From positions 9,398-73,397 of the forward strand of contig CAZBQL010000002.1 of assembly GCA_964493985.1 (NCBI GenBank): 64,000 nt of DNA, written 5' to 3'. Made by a program: the position numbers and the translations under genes. The notes under the pieces were generated by a model that searched no databases, was not told where the DNA came from, and worked only from the letters and a program-made list of their open reading frames with translations. Source of the DNA: MGML01 sp964493985 (lineage in GTDB: Bacteria > Chloroflexota > Dehalococcoidia > Dehalococcoidales > UBA2162). This document shows positions 19,230 through 27,986 of this stretch, piece after piece; positions within the stretch are counted from its first letter, which is position 1, and each line of letters starts with the position of its first letter.

Positions 19230-21365
19230 ATGCCACGTGATTGCGGAACAGAAGTAAAACTACCGGAGCGAATAGACAGGCTCGATGAGCTTGCCTACAA
19301 CCTCTGGTGGAGCTGGCACCCGGAAGCCCGTAATCTGTTTCGTAAATTGGACCATCCGCTCTGGTCAGAGAGTAACCATAATCCGGTAAAGCAACTCCGC
19401 GAAATCTCCGAACAGACATTGCAATCAGCAGCTTCGGATGAGCACTTTATCCGTTCATATGATGCCGTTATGGCTGCTTTTGACGCCGAAATGGCCTCCG
19501 TCGGTAACCGGATCGATAGCGGTAACGACCATTTGCCGTTGGTGGCGTTTTTCTCCATGGAATTTGCCATCCATCAATCTTTACCGATGTATGCCGGCGG
19601 ACTTGGTATCCTTGCCGGTGATATCTGTAAAGAAGCCAGCGACCTTGGTTTACCTGTCGTCGCTCTTGGGTTCATGTATCCGCAAGGATACTTCTTCCAG
19701 CGTGTTTCATCGGATGGATGGCAGGAAGAGGTATATCAGCTCCTTGATTTCAACACCGCTCCTTTGAGCTCTTGTCCCGACAGAGAAGGAAATGAACTGC
19801 TGCTGGAAATGCGGCTTGGTAATCAGAGACTACTTATTAAGGTATGGCTGGTCCGCATTGGTAAAATAAATCTCTACCTCCTGGACACTGATCTGGTGGA
19901 AAATACTCCGCAAGACCGGCTGCTTACCGCACGTCTATACACTGCTGATAAAGAACAGAGGTTAAAGCAGGAAATGGTGCTTGGCATTGGCGGTGTCCGG
20001 GTCTTACAGGCACTTGGACTTGAACCTTCGGTCTGGCACGCGAATGAAGGACATACTTCTTTCATGATGCTGGAGCGGCTGCGGCAGGAGGTGGAGAAAG
20101 GTTCCTCCTTCTCTGAAGGAATGAATAAGGTACAAACGACAACGCTTTTCACCACTCATACGCCGGTAGCAGCCGGTCACGATGTTTTTCCTGTATCCAT
20201 GGTGCACAGGCATCTTAGAGACTGTTTTGGAAAGGATGAATCATACTGGCAGGAATTTCTGGACCTGGGTAAATATCCAAACGTAAATGATGGCAACTTT
20301 AACATGACCGTCCTTGGTTTCAGATTATCCGGTATTCGTAATGCCGTCAGTGCAATCCACGAAAAGACCAGTCAAACAATGTGGCAGCCTGTCTTGTCTG
20401 CGACTACCGAAAAAACTGAACCGATCACCCGGGTAACTAACGGCGTACATCTGCCCACATGGATCGCCCCGGAAATGAGCGAGTTATACGCCAGACATCT
20501 GGGTACCAGCTGGCTGGAAGCACAGGACGACGCCAAACTGTGGGAAAAAATAGAATCAATCCCTGATGAAGAATTATGGGCGGTCCGGCAGGTATTAAAA
20601 AGAACTCTGGTCCAAATAATGCTGGCGCGTAACAGGGAGTGTTCCAGCACGCGCGTATGCAGTGCCGACCAGGTATTAGCTCGAGGAGCCATGTTTGACG
20701 TCGATACATTAACTATTGGTTTTGGCCGGCGATTTACCGAATACAAGCGACCGGAGTTAATTTTGAGTGACACCCAACTCCTGAAAAAGATTCTGACTGA
20801 CCAAAAGCGGCCTGTACAGCTTGTATTCGCCGGTAAATCTCATCCGGCGGACTTTGCTTCTAAAAGCCTTCTCAATAGAGTGTATGCGTCAGCGCTGGAC
20901 CGAAATTTTGAAGGGCGGATTGCATTCATCGAGGACTACGATATCCACCTGGCACATAACCTTGTATCAGGAGTCGATGTCTGGCTTAACACGCCGCGCA
21001 GACTTGAAGAAGCCTGCGGTACCAGCGGAATGAAAGCCGCACTTAACGGGACGCTTAACTTCAGTGTGCCCGATGGATGGTGGTACGAAGTTTTTAATCA
21101 GTCTAATGGCTGGATAATTGGTAACTTTGATAAGCCAAAAGAGTTATCGCAAGAGGATATTGAAGATGCCCGTTCACTATATGAGACCTTGGGTAACAGC
21201 ATAATACCGCTTTATTATGAACGTGACCGCGCCGGAATTCCACATGGCTGGGTCCGCATGATCAAAGACTCTATCTGCTCGATCGTACCGCGAATTTGTG
21301 CTCGCCGGATGATGCATGAATATTACAACCTGTATCGCGCCCTATCTCTAAATAAATATAAGTAA
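19230..21365 (+). CDS. glgP: Alpha-glucan (maltodextrin/glycogen) phosphorylase, GT35
   Basis: Phosphorolyses alpha-1,4-glucan ends to glucose 1-phosphate using pyridoxal phosphate. The 711-residue protein belongs to the short prokaryotic type. It begins with RIDRLDELAYNLWWSWHPEA, followed by AFFSMEFAIHQSLPMYAGGLG, WHANEGHTSFMMLERL, TTHTPVAAGHDVFP and RRFTEYKRPELIL. The PLP-binding lysine is expected at Lys602 in ACGTSGMKAALNG. Because it lacks the N-terminal extension of the E. coli/animal enzymes, it is probably unregulated by AMP. It is the degradative partner of the glucan genes at the left of the window but lies in a separate transcription unit behind ppdK. Confidence 0.95.
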   Translation: MPRDCGTEVKLPERIDRLDELAYNLWWSWHPEARNLFRKLDHPLWSESNHNPVKQLREISEQTLQSAASDEHFIRSYDAVMAAFDAEMASVGNRIDSGNDHLPLVAFFSMEFAIHQSLPMYAGGLGILAGDICKEASDLGLPVVALGFMYPQGYFFQRVSSDGWQEEVYQLLDFNTAPLSSCPDREGNELLLEMRLGNQRLLIKVWLVRIGKINLYLLDTDLVENTPQDRLLTARLYTADKEQRLKQEMVLGIGGVRVLQALGLEPSVWHANEGHTSFMMLERLRQEVEKGSSFSEGMNKVQTTTLFTTHTPVAAGHDVFPVSMVHRHLRDCFGKDESYWQEFLDLGKYPNVNDGNFNMTVLGFRLSGIRNAVSAIHEKTSQTMWQPVLSATTEKTEPITRVTNGVHLPTWIAPEMSELYARHLGTSWLEAQDDAKLWEKIESIPDEELWAVRQVLKRTLVQIMLARNRECSSTRVCSADQVLARGAMFDVDTLTIGFGRRFTEYKRPELILSDTQLLKKILTDQKRPVQLVFAGKSHPADFASKSLLNRVYASALDRNFEGRIAFIEDYDIHLAHNLVSGVDVWLNTPRRLEEACGTSGMKAALNGTLNFSVPDGWWYEVFNQSNGWIIGNFDKPKELSQEDIEDARSLYETLGNSIIPLYYERDRAGIPHGWVRMIKDSICSIVPRICARRMMHEYYNLYRALSLNKYK

Positions 21366-21539
21366 CCACAAACCTGTCCCTGGAGATATCTTAATTTATC
21401 TAATCTAAATATAATATCTTTGCTGCTAATGGAGCCAAAAAGATAAAAGTTACCACCATCGATAAGTTCTGAAGTTGTAGTTAGTACATGAGTTTTTTTA
21501 CCTTAGCTCTTATTTGGATCCTCAAGAAGTTTTATTAAT

Positions 21540-21986
21540 TTAACGTTCGTTTTTCTCATATTTCTGTATTATGTTTTTAATTTTGTTAATGTCTGCTTCA
21601 AATCTCTTTCTAACCTCGGGAAATCTCATTGCAGCCGCCGGGTGGTATGTTTCTATATACTCTATTCCTTCGAAGCGGGGTGTTTTCCAGGCCACACGGC
21701 CCATGAGAACAATAAGTTTGGGCTTGATCCGTTTTATTTCAACTATCAGACACGGCATCCAGCGGGCGATTTCGTGAGCATAGGGCTTTCTATTTCCTGG
21801 CGTTGCCTCCTTCACAACCCCTGTCACATAGAGTTTACTTCTATCAATACCGTTTTGCTGGAGGACCTTATCCAGGTAACGCCCGGATCTTCCAACGAAA
21901 GGCCGTTTTTGCTTTATTTCCTCTTTACCGGGATTTTGGCCTACCAGCATAACAATTGCATCATCAGGCCCTTCTCCGAAGTACAT
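21540..21986 (-). CDS. Uracil-DNA glycosylase superfamily protein
   Basis: Small UDG-fold protein. Motif A is LVGQNPGKEEIKQKRPFVGR, followed by GRYLDKVL, and motif B is ETYHPAAAMRFP; the layout is closest to family 4 enzymes (GEAPG...RPFVGRAG; HPAA). The usual family 4 [4Fe-4S] ligands are missing: the protein has a single Cys. GQNPG instead of GEAPG also differs. I start at ATG 21986 because AAGGAG lies 7 nt upstream and it leaves a compact 148-residue domain; an upstream in-frame start at 22043 has no comparable site. It could be a divergent glycosylase or a UDG-fold protein with another function. Confidence 0.8.
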   Translation of the reverse strand: MYFGEGPDDAIVMLVGQNPGKEEIKQKRPFVGRSGRYLDKVLQQNGIDRSKLYVTGVVKEATPGNRKPYAHEIARWMPCLIVEIKRIKPKLIVLMGRVAWKTPRFEGIEYIETYHPAAAMRFPEVRKRFEADINKIKNIIQKYEKNER

Positions 21987-22104
21987 CACTTTTCTCCTTA
22001 CTAGGTAAATGGTAACTACGAAGTGAACCTCCCTGCTCATCACCTTCGAATGCAGTATAATTCGCTCGTCGTGGAGAAATCATAAAATATTTACATTGGA
22101 GATG

Positions 22105-22122
22105 ACAAAATTATGACATTTT
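22105..22122 (-). promoter_or_regulatory. Exact second copy of the 18-nt AAAATGTCATAATTTTGT motif
   Basis: Reverse complement of 10445-10462, 118 bp upstream of the UDG-like gene on its coding strand and downstream of the ferredoxin gene. An exact 18-base match between two intergenic regions 11.6 kb apart is unlikely by chance, and the element is partly palindromic. Confidence 0.45.
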
Positions 22123-22254
22123 ACGCTTAACAGGTCTTCAAACTATCCTCCGGTTCTTTTTCAACTGGTCAAGCACTATATCCCTCAAACAGGATCCAGG
22201 AAGAATCCAACACTCTTTCTAAACCAAAACTAATGAATTTGTGCTTTTGATTAC

Positions 22255-22551
22255 CTACACCCGGAAGATTTCTCCAGTTTCCTTGTGTTTCCAGAAGCCT
22301 CGCTGCTGCAATGGCCAGTTGAATTTAACCGCCCCGGGAACGGGACATTCATTGACACATGTGCCGCAGTACCAGCATTCGTCCGGATGTAATATCATAG
22401 GGGGCTTTCCTTTCTCACGGTTAGGGATATAAACATCTATCGGACACACCTCTACACATCTGTTACAGCCGTTACAGACCTCGGCATTAAAAATTACAGG
22501 CTTACTCGGTGTAATCACATTGGGAAGTGCGTACACTTTTTCTTTCGTCAT
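22255..22551 (-). CDS. 4Fe-4S dicluster ferredoxin (AprB-like)
   Basis: 98-residue electron-transfer protein with two cluster motifs, CNGCNRCVEVCP (about residues 26-37) and CWYCGTCVNECP (about 59-70), and an aromatic-rich C-terminal tail (WPLQQRGFWKHKETGE). It follows the flavoprotein gene by 15 nt with its own GGAG site. Ferredoxin next to a fumarate-reductase/AprA-like flavoprotein is the layout of adenylylsulfate reductase AprBA and relatives, so it most likely carries electrons to or from that flavin. It lacks the long C-terminal extension of true AprB. Confidence 0.92.
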   Translation of the reverse strand: MTKEKVYALPNVITPSKPVIFNAEVCNGCNRCVEVCPIDVYIPNREKGKPPMILHPDECWYCGTCVNECPVPGAVKFNWPLQQRGFWKHKETGEIFRV

Positions 22552-22566
22552 GATTGAGTCTCCTTT

Positions 22567-24483
22567 CTATCCTACATAAACACCGGTGTAGTCTTTGTTG
22601 TTGGCTTCATAATTTTCTTTTAGATTGCCCCAGTAGTCCAGGGGTACCTCACCGATAGTTACCTTATCGTTTTCAAGTCGTATAGTGATAAACTTGTTCC
22701 ATTCCGGCGGGTCCAGTTCCGGGTAATCAATCCTGTAGAAATCGAGATACCGGCTGCTTGCTTTACGCGCCAGAGAAGCGTGGAGGATTATCTGGGCATA
22801 GGTTAGAATGCTCAGGTCTTCCAGGCTGCGCAGCAGTTTATGCGGGTCAAGCGCGTACAGCTTCGGCACCCAGTTCTCTTCAATGTCCTTAAGTGAGTTT
22901 AACGCCAGATTGAAAAGCGATTCGGTCTTGTATTCGCTGCAGAAATACTGCATGGTCCTGGCAATCCCCGCATGGAGTTCCTTCCACTCTATTCCATCAC
23001 TTCTCTTAACAGGGGCGTAGACCCTTGCCTTCTCTCTGGATATCTGCTCTCGTGATATCGTTGGTTTGCCGGCTTGCCGGGCAAAGTCGGCAGCCTTTCT
23101 TCCGGCGTATCGGCCCGTGGAAGCAGCAAAACTGGTATCTCCGATGGCAAATAGCTGGCTTCCGGCGGCATACAGCCCTTCCACGCTGCTTCTTAAATCC
23201 CAGTCAATCATCACACCACTGCCACGGGTACCCGGTATATCGATTGCGCGCCATTGAGGTGGGCTGACTCCCTCTATCAACTGGTAATTCATTAACTGGT
23301 CTTTCGATGGGTCGAATCCTGCTTCGTTGAAGGTATCTACAATTATCTTGGTAACCGATTCCTCCTGCAGCATCATACCCCACGTTATGTTTCGTTCCAT
23401 TTCGGGCATACCGGGGAAATCTCCGTAGAATGGCAGAGCGTATTCCCCTTTGAGAACACCATCACGAATTGCCTGCCACGGTCCGGTTCGCGCCTGCCGG
23501 TCGACAGGCTGGGGATTTACTCCCCATCCCTGATTTCCTACCGGAAGCTTCTTACCGTTAGCATCCACAAGCTGAACATTCTCGTAACTGGCATCTCCGG
23601 CACCGCCATACCATTTATGTTTGTAGCCGGTACCGATGCCCAGCAGCCCGGATTTCTCCATCAAAGTAAGAGAAGCCCCCGCCCTCCAGGCCATAGCATT
23701 GCCATCGCCGGACAGGGCACGGGACTGGTGAGTGGAAATACCGGCTAGTTCCGTATTGAAAACCCAGATCGAGCCGGGTACTCCCGTACACAGTACCGTC
23801 GCTCTGGATTTGAAGACCATGAATTCGCCGGTCCTGTTATTTATTCCCGTAGCACCGACAATCCTGGCCCCCTGGATGCCTTTTTCATTTAACAGGCTGG
23901 TGACCATCACTCTATCGTAAATACTGACTCCCAGGCGCAGACATTCTTTTCGCAGTACTGGCTTAAAAGTAGTCCCCCAGACACGGAATACAACATTCGA
24001 CTCATGAAACGCATTGTTCCTTGGAGAAAACATGAATTTGGTCTCTTCATCCCTGCCCTCGGCACCTTTCCATTCATCATCGGTATCTCTGATTTTACCG
24101 CCCATCTGTTCCAGTTCAAGAAGTGTATCATAGTCTTCCCGGCATTGTATCTGACGACCAATCCCACAGTTATAGCCGCCATTTGCGTTTGTCAATCGCT
24201 GCGCCCACTCATCGGGGTCAACCCTGGATAAAGGGTGGTTGGGCGCATCACACCAGTGGTCGACTCCGGGACCAACGGCGCCGCTCCTTACTGTAGCCGA
24301 CTTTTCGACCAGTGCCACTCTCAGACCTTCTCTGGCAGCACTGATTGCCGCCCAGCACCCTGCCATCCCGCCACCTATTACAAGAATATCCGTATCGATT
24401 TCCTGTTCTTCGTCATAAAGTATCGGATACGGCCAGTCGGGTGGACGGGATTCTTGATTAATAAATTCGTGAAATAATGCCAT
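22567..24483 (-). CDS. FAD-dependent oxidoreductase, fumarate reductase/AprA-like flavoprotein
   Basis: 638-residue flavoprotein. The dinucleotide fold TDILVIGGGMAGCWAAISAA starts at about residue 30, followed by RSGAVGPGVDHW. A conserved mid-region (TGVPGSIWVFN) and YAAGSQLFAIGDTSFAASTG precede the C-terminal helical domain, as in succinate dehydrogenase/AprA proteins. Length and RSGAVGPG resemble adenylylsulfate reductase alpha. No sulfate-reduction partners (Sat, Qmo, Dsr) are in the window, so the substrate is open; a fumarate-like or enoate reductase role is equally possible. It forms an operon with the ferredoxin 15 nt downstream and lies 106 bp after an MFS transporter gene. Confidence 0.88.
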   Translation of the reverse strand: MALFHEFINQESRPPDWPYPILYDEEQEIDTDILVIGGGMAGCWAAISAAREGLRVALVEKSATVRSGAVGPGVDHWCDAPNHPLSRVDPDEWAQRLTNANGGYNCGIGRQIQCREDYDTLLELEQMGGKIRDTDDEWKGAEGRDEETKFMFSPRNNAFHESNVVFRVWGTTFKPVLRKECLRLGVSIYDRVMVTSLLNEKGIQGARIVGATGINNRTGEFMVFKSRATVLCTGVPGSIWVFNTELAGISTHQSRALSGDGNAMAWRAGASLTLMEKSGLLGIGTGYKHKWYGGAGDASYENVQLVDANGKKLPVGNQGWGVNPQPVDRQARTGPWQAIRDGVLKGEYALPFYGDFPGMPEMERNITWGMMLQEESVTKIIVDTFNEAGFDPSKDQLMNYQLIEGVSPPQWRAIDIPGTRGSGVMIDWDLRSSVEGLYAAGSQLFAIGDTSFAASTGRYAGRKAADFARQAGKPTISREQISREKARVYAPVKRSDGIEWKELHAGIARTMQYFCSEYKTESLFNLALNSLKDIEENWVPKLYALDPHKLLRSLEDLSILTYAQIILHASLARKASSRYLDFYRIDYPELDPPEWNKFITIRLENDKVTIGEVPLDYWGNLKENYEANNKDYTGVYVG

Positions 24484-24589
24484 TTTCTTACCTCCATATC
24501 ATACAAAAACTCTCATCTGGTCACATAAAAAGCCCGCAATGCTTCATTATTTTTTTTTGTATTTCGCCTCTCTTCGTATTATCAATACA

Positions 24590-25903
24590 TTAATAACTAT
24601 TAAGTTGAACCGGTGGAGTCGGTTTGGGTGTAAACAAAAACAGTACCGATGAAATAATTGCGAACGATATCGCTACTATCCAGGCAAGCTCATACGTGCC
24701 ATAGACATCAAAAATTATCCCTGCAAAGGGCGCACCGGCGAAACTTAAAGCTGTGGTTACAGGCAACGCAAGTCCTCTTATACTTCCTATATTGGCTTTG
24801 CCAAAATAATTAGGGTATATGATACTCATTATAATCATCTGGCTTGTTGCTGCGATGCCAAAAAGTCCATTAGCCACAAAAGCCTGCCATGCTTCCGTGG
24901 TTACAAACATAAGCAAGATGACAATTACCCTTACAAGCTGAGACCCTATCAGCAGGTAACGCAGTCGTATACGCCCGGCTGCATAGCCTATGGGCATAAT
25001 TATAGCCAGGACAATCACCGCCTCAAAAGAAAGGGAGTAGGCTACGATCTGCGGATCAATTCCCCGGCTGACGAAATGAGGAACACGAAATAGCTGGATA
25101 GTGCCATTGGCGAACGCAGCCAGCCCAAAGGCCAGAGAAAGCTTCCAGAAAGCTGGAGAATGAATAGCTTCTGCTCGCGTCCAGGAATACTCTTCCAAGG
25201 CTTCATCAGGGTCATCTTGCCGTTGTTCGCCTTCAATCGGACCATTATTATCAATATCAGGTACTTGTATAGAATTGCCGTCGATGAACTGACCTATATC
25301 TTCCGGCTTACGCCTTATAAGCAGAGCGACAAGAAGAACAACCACACCTCCGACAATTCCCAGGATGACCGTAGCATTACGCCATCCTATACTCTCAATC
25401 AGGTACGCTGTCAGAGGAGCAAATATGAGTATCCCGATCGAGGTGCCGAGGAATACTCGGGACATTGCCTGGCTCCGCTTGCGTACGAACCAGTTTGAAA
25501 TGGTAACCACCGTGTATAAATTACCGCCGCCTCCCTGTAGCCCTATCAGCCCCATCATTAAAAAAATAGCAACTACCTGCCAGCCTTCCTGTATAATCGA
25601 CATCATTAGTATAACGCCGCAGATAAGAATTCCGGCGATTGCCATCGGCCAGCGGGCTCCATAGCGATCCAATATTCGCCCGAGAACTAACCCGGAAGCA
25701 GCACTGCCAAGTAACCTGGCCGACTGCGCCCATCCAAAGAATGTCTGGCCGATCTTTAACTCGCGGCTGATAGGTTCAATGAAGAGTCCGAAGTTTATTC
25801 CCAGCATACCCATCGAGACCATGGTAACCAGGCCAAGGCCGCTTACAATTACCCAGCCATAGAAGATTGGTTTCTCTCTGAATGACAGATTATAAAAATT
25901 CAT
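24590..25903 (-). CDS. MFS transporter
   Basis: Twelve-helix major facilitator. The first segment follows KPIFYGWVIVSGLGLVTMV, a start typical of monocarboxylate/oxalate-formate-antiporter-like MFS proteins. The A-motif-like loop GRILDRYGARWPMAIAG lies between helices 2 and 3. A long acidic cytoplasmic loop (DNNGPIEGEQRQDDPDEALEE) separates the two six-helix halves. I chose the ATG at 25903; in-frame GTG (25921) and TTG (25930) starts exist, and none has a strong ribosome site. The neighbours suggest uptake of a carboxylate substrate for the flavoprotein or the catabolic genes across the divergent region. That substrate idea is inference. Confidence 0.9.
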   Translation of the reverse strand: MNFYNLSFREKPIFYGWVIVSGLGLVTMVSMGMLGINFGLFIEPISRELKIGQTFFGWAQSARLLGSAASGLVLGRILDRYGARWPMAIAGILICGVILMMSIIQEGWQVVAIFLMMGLIGLQGGGGNLYTVVTISNWFVRKRSQAMSRVFLGTSIGILIFAPLTAYLIESIGWRNATVILGIVGGVVVLLVALLIRRKPEDIGQFIDGNSIQVPDIDNNGPIEGEQRQDDPDEALEEYSWTRAEAIHSPAFWKLSLAFGLAAFANGTIQLFRVPHFVSRGIDPQIVAYSLSFEAVIVLAIIMPIGYAAGRIRLRYLLIGSQLVRVIVILLMFVTTEAWQAFVANGLFGIAATSQMIIMSIIYPNYFGKANIGSIRGLALPVTTALSFAGAPFAGIIFDVYGTYELAWIVAISFAIISSVLFLFTPKPTPPVQLNSY

Positions 25904-26049
25904 AATGTGTTTGATCTTCACACCACCCAACAGCCCGGCTTAAATCGGTTGGGTATGTTTTTTAGCATGAAGGATATAGTACTATAACCATATTAAAAAC
26001 CGTGATAACCTGCAACCTGCATGTTGGTGAGGAAAAGACATATATTGTC

Positions 26050-26077
26050 AAAAGACCTCCGATTTTATCCAGAGGTC
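26050..26077 (-). terminator. Candidate intrinsic terminator of the UGSC selenoprotein gene
   Basis: On the minus strand GACCTCTGG-ATAAAA-TCGGAGGTC pairs over 9 bp (two G-U) and is followed by TTTT. It lies about 55 bp after the stop of the UGSC gene and before the MFS gene. The U tract is short. Confidence 0.5.
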
Positions 26078-26131
26078 CAATAATTGACTCTTATTTAAGA
26101 CCACTATCAGTGCAATATATATTACGGGCGG

Positions 26132-27892
26132 TTATGCACTGCCGGCTTTCGTTAGCGTAGCGCCTGTAATCTGCTTTGTTAAAATCCCTTTTGGTGCATA
26201 TAAAGCCTCTCTAAGGTAATTAAAGGAGAAAGCAGAGCCGGGCGACCCACCGCTAACAAAGAAGTGAATACATTCCGGCGAAACAAGAACAGGGACCACC
26301 TCTCCCGGATTTAGCGCTTTTTCAAAAACAGGTCTTCGATCTGCGGGAATTGCCCCATTTTCGATTGCCTGTTGAATACCTTTCTTATCGTCCTCATTGA
26401 GGTCTTCATACCTCACTGCAATTCTTCGATATAGCTCGTTTCTAAGACTTTCCTGGTCGTAGCCCATCTTATTCAATTCACTAACCAGTTCGGGGAACAG
26501 AATAATATAATGATTGTTGGTTACTTTCTGAAGGACCATTCCCGTAATTCCCCAGCGGGGGAACAACCAGCGGTCGGTAAATATCAAACGGGCAACAATA
26601 TTATCCAGTATCGAATCTGCTGTCCAGGTCCCGATCATACCTCCGTAGTGATTGGTCTGAGGGGTGGCGTTTGATACTGTAGCGACAGTGACGCAGCTGT
26701 CATCCGGTTGAAAACCCTGAGTCGTATGGTAAGGTAGCCAGGGGTTTGCGTCGTTCTCCGTAAAAGTATAAAAAATATGCGGGTTTACCCTTCCGGTAAT
26801 GGCCATATCATTCAAACCGGGCCAGGTCCGACCGATATTGAGTGTCACCAATCTCACAGCACGCCCGATCGAGCTGTTCGCCCGCCAGCCATGCCCGAGG
26901 AAGCCGATTCCGGAATTCATATTGATTTCTTTTCCCATCGGACCTGATACCACTATCATAAAAGAGAAAGAACCTGCCGAAGTAAGGACATGAAGGTGGT
27001 CGAAATCCGGATCAAGTATTATTTCCACGGCAGTTATGATTACCGGAAAGTATTCAGGTCTTGCTCCCGCCATTACAGCGTTTATAGCGATTTTTTCTAT
27101 AGTAGCTGTGCCTAACTTAGGTTTCATCTTGCCAATCACTTCATCAGGAGAACGCTTTGTTCCGGAAAGCATCCACTCAACATGTTCGGGAGTAGGAGGT
27201 ACCAGGGGCAGTCCATCACCCCAGCCTTTGGAGAGATAATCTTGACCGAATTCCTCGCAGACCATCGGGATAAACTCTGAGATGTATGTAAGTGTACCTG
27301 GTCCGTCTTCGTCAATTTCCTGTGGAGGCGTGTTTGTTTCTTCCGGTGTCAGAGGAATGGTTAATGCGTCGATAAGATCGTCAAACACTGCTTCCACAAG
27401 CGGTCTTATTGTATCTATGGTCCCCCGTAGTTTATAAAATTCAGATGATTTAATTTGTCGATGACGGAAATTGGGCATAGAATGATCGCCTGCTGCAGAA
27501 ATCGCATCGAAATTAAAAGTATCACAATTAATAAATACGCCAGGTTTACCCATTCTCTCCAGCTTTACTGTACCGGCAACGCCGGTATACGTGCAGGAAC
27601 CTCAATCTCCAACCCCGTAAATAAAGGTATCGATCTGAGAACCCCACTCATTTGCGTTTTTATCATTTATCAGGTAATCACCCGATAAATAGATTGTCTT
27701 CGCAGTGGGATATTTCCCTTTTAACAGTTCCGCGAATACCGTGTAAAATCTATCTACTCCATCTTTCCCATTCGAGTATAAGCCCACTGTTTTACCTTCC
27801 AGGCTATCGATACGTGGTGCAGGCGCATAGGTCGGGGACGATTCAACTACTCCGCGGGGATTAAGAACTTCTATTTTTTCTATTTTACTCAC
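26132..27892 (-). CDS. UGSC family selenoprotein, in-frame TGA read as selenocysteine
   Basis: One 586-residue gene interrupted only by TGA at 27604-27602. Reading through gives YGVGD-U-GSC-TYTGVAG, so the TGA is exactly the U of the [U/C]GSC motif that names this family (Sec97, Cys100). Both sides stay in the same frame and both belong to the protein: upstream LEGKTVGLYSNGKDGVDRFY, downstream KLERMGKPGVFINCDTF. A perfect hairpin follows the TGA (27571-27587). The N-terminal domain (about 1-185) is UGSC-like; the rest is a conserved domain of unknown function (GWGDGLPLVPPTPEHV, INAVMAGARPEYFPV). The start is GTG 27892 with GAGGT 5 nt upstream; ATG 27925 is an alternative. Without Sec insertion the product stops at 96 residues. 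The reaction is unknown; a redox role for Sec/Cys is inferred. Confidence 0.9.
27571..27587 (-). promoter_or_regulatory. Bacterial SECIS-like hairpin for selenocysteine insertion
   Basis: On the coding (minus) strand T-ACCGGC-GTT-GCCGGT-A forms a perfect 7-bp stem with a 3-nt loop, beginning 14 nt after the TGA. Bacterial SECIS elements lie immediately downstream of the UGA inside the coding region, with a small apical loop carrying G in its first two positions; the loop here is GUU. It would be the SelB binding site. Confidence 0.75.
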
Positions 27893-27924
27893 TTTGGACC
27901 TCGAACTTTTTCTTGAGTATACCA

Positions 27925-27945
27925 TTAACTATTGGGAAGAGTTAA
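27925..27945. promoter_or_regulatory. Inverted repeat in the divergent promoter region
   Basis: TTAACT-9 nt-AGTTAA lies in the 94 bp between the divergent starts of the UGSC selenoprotein and the first SDR gene. Its position would suit a shared operator. No regulator gene is adjacent; symmetry is the only evidence. Confidence 0.3.
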
Positions 27946-27986
27946 AATCAAATAACAATAATACACTGATCGAAGGAGACGAAATT

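Noticed and set aside
24530..24560. Terminator-like AAGC...GCTT with T run near the flavoprotein gene
   Set aside because: Only 4 paired bases; far below a credible intrinsic terminator.
26132..27553. UGSC gene starting at the ATG at 27553, or a frameshift/nonsense pseudogene
   Set aside because: The upstream frame is the same frame, encodes the first half of the same domain, and the single stop is TGA at the exact Sec position with a SECIS-like hairpin; recoding explains all of this.
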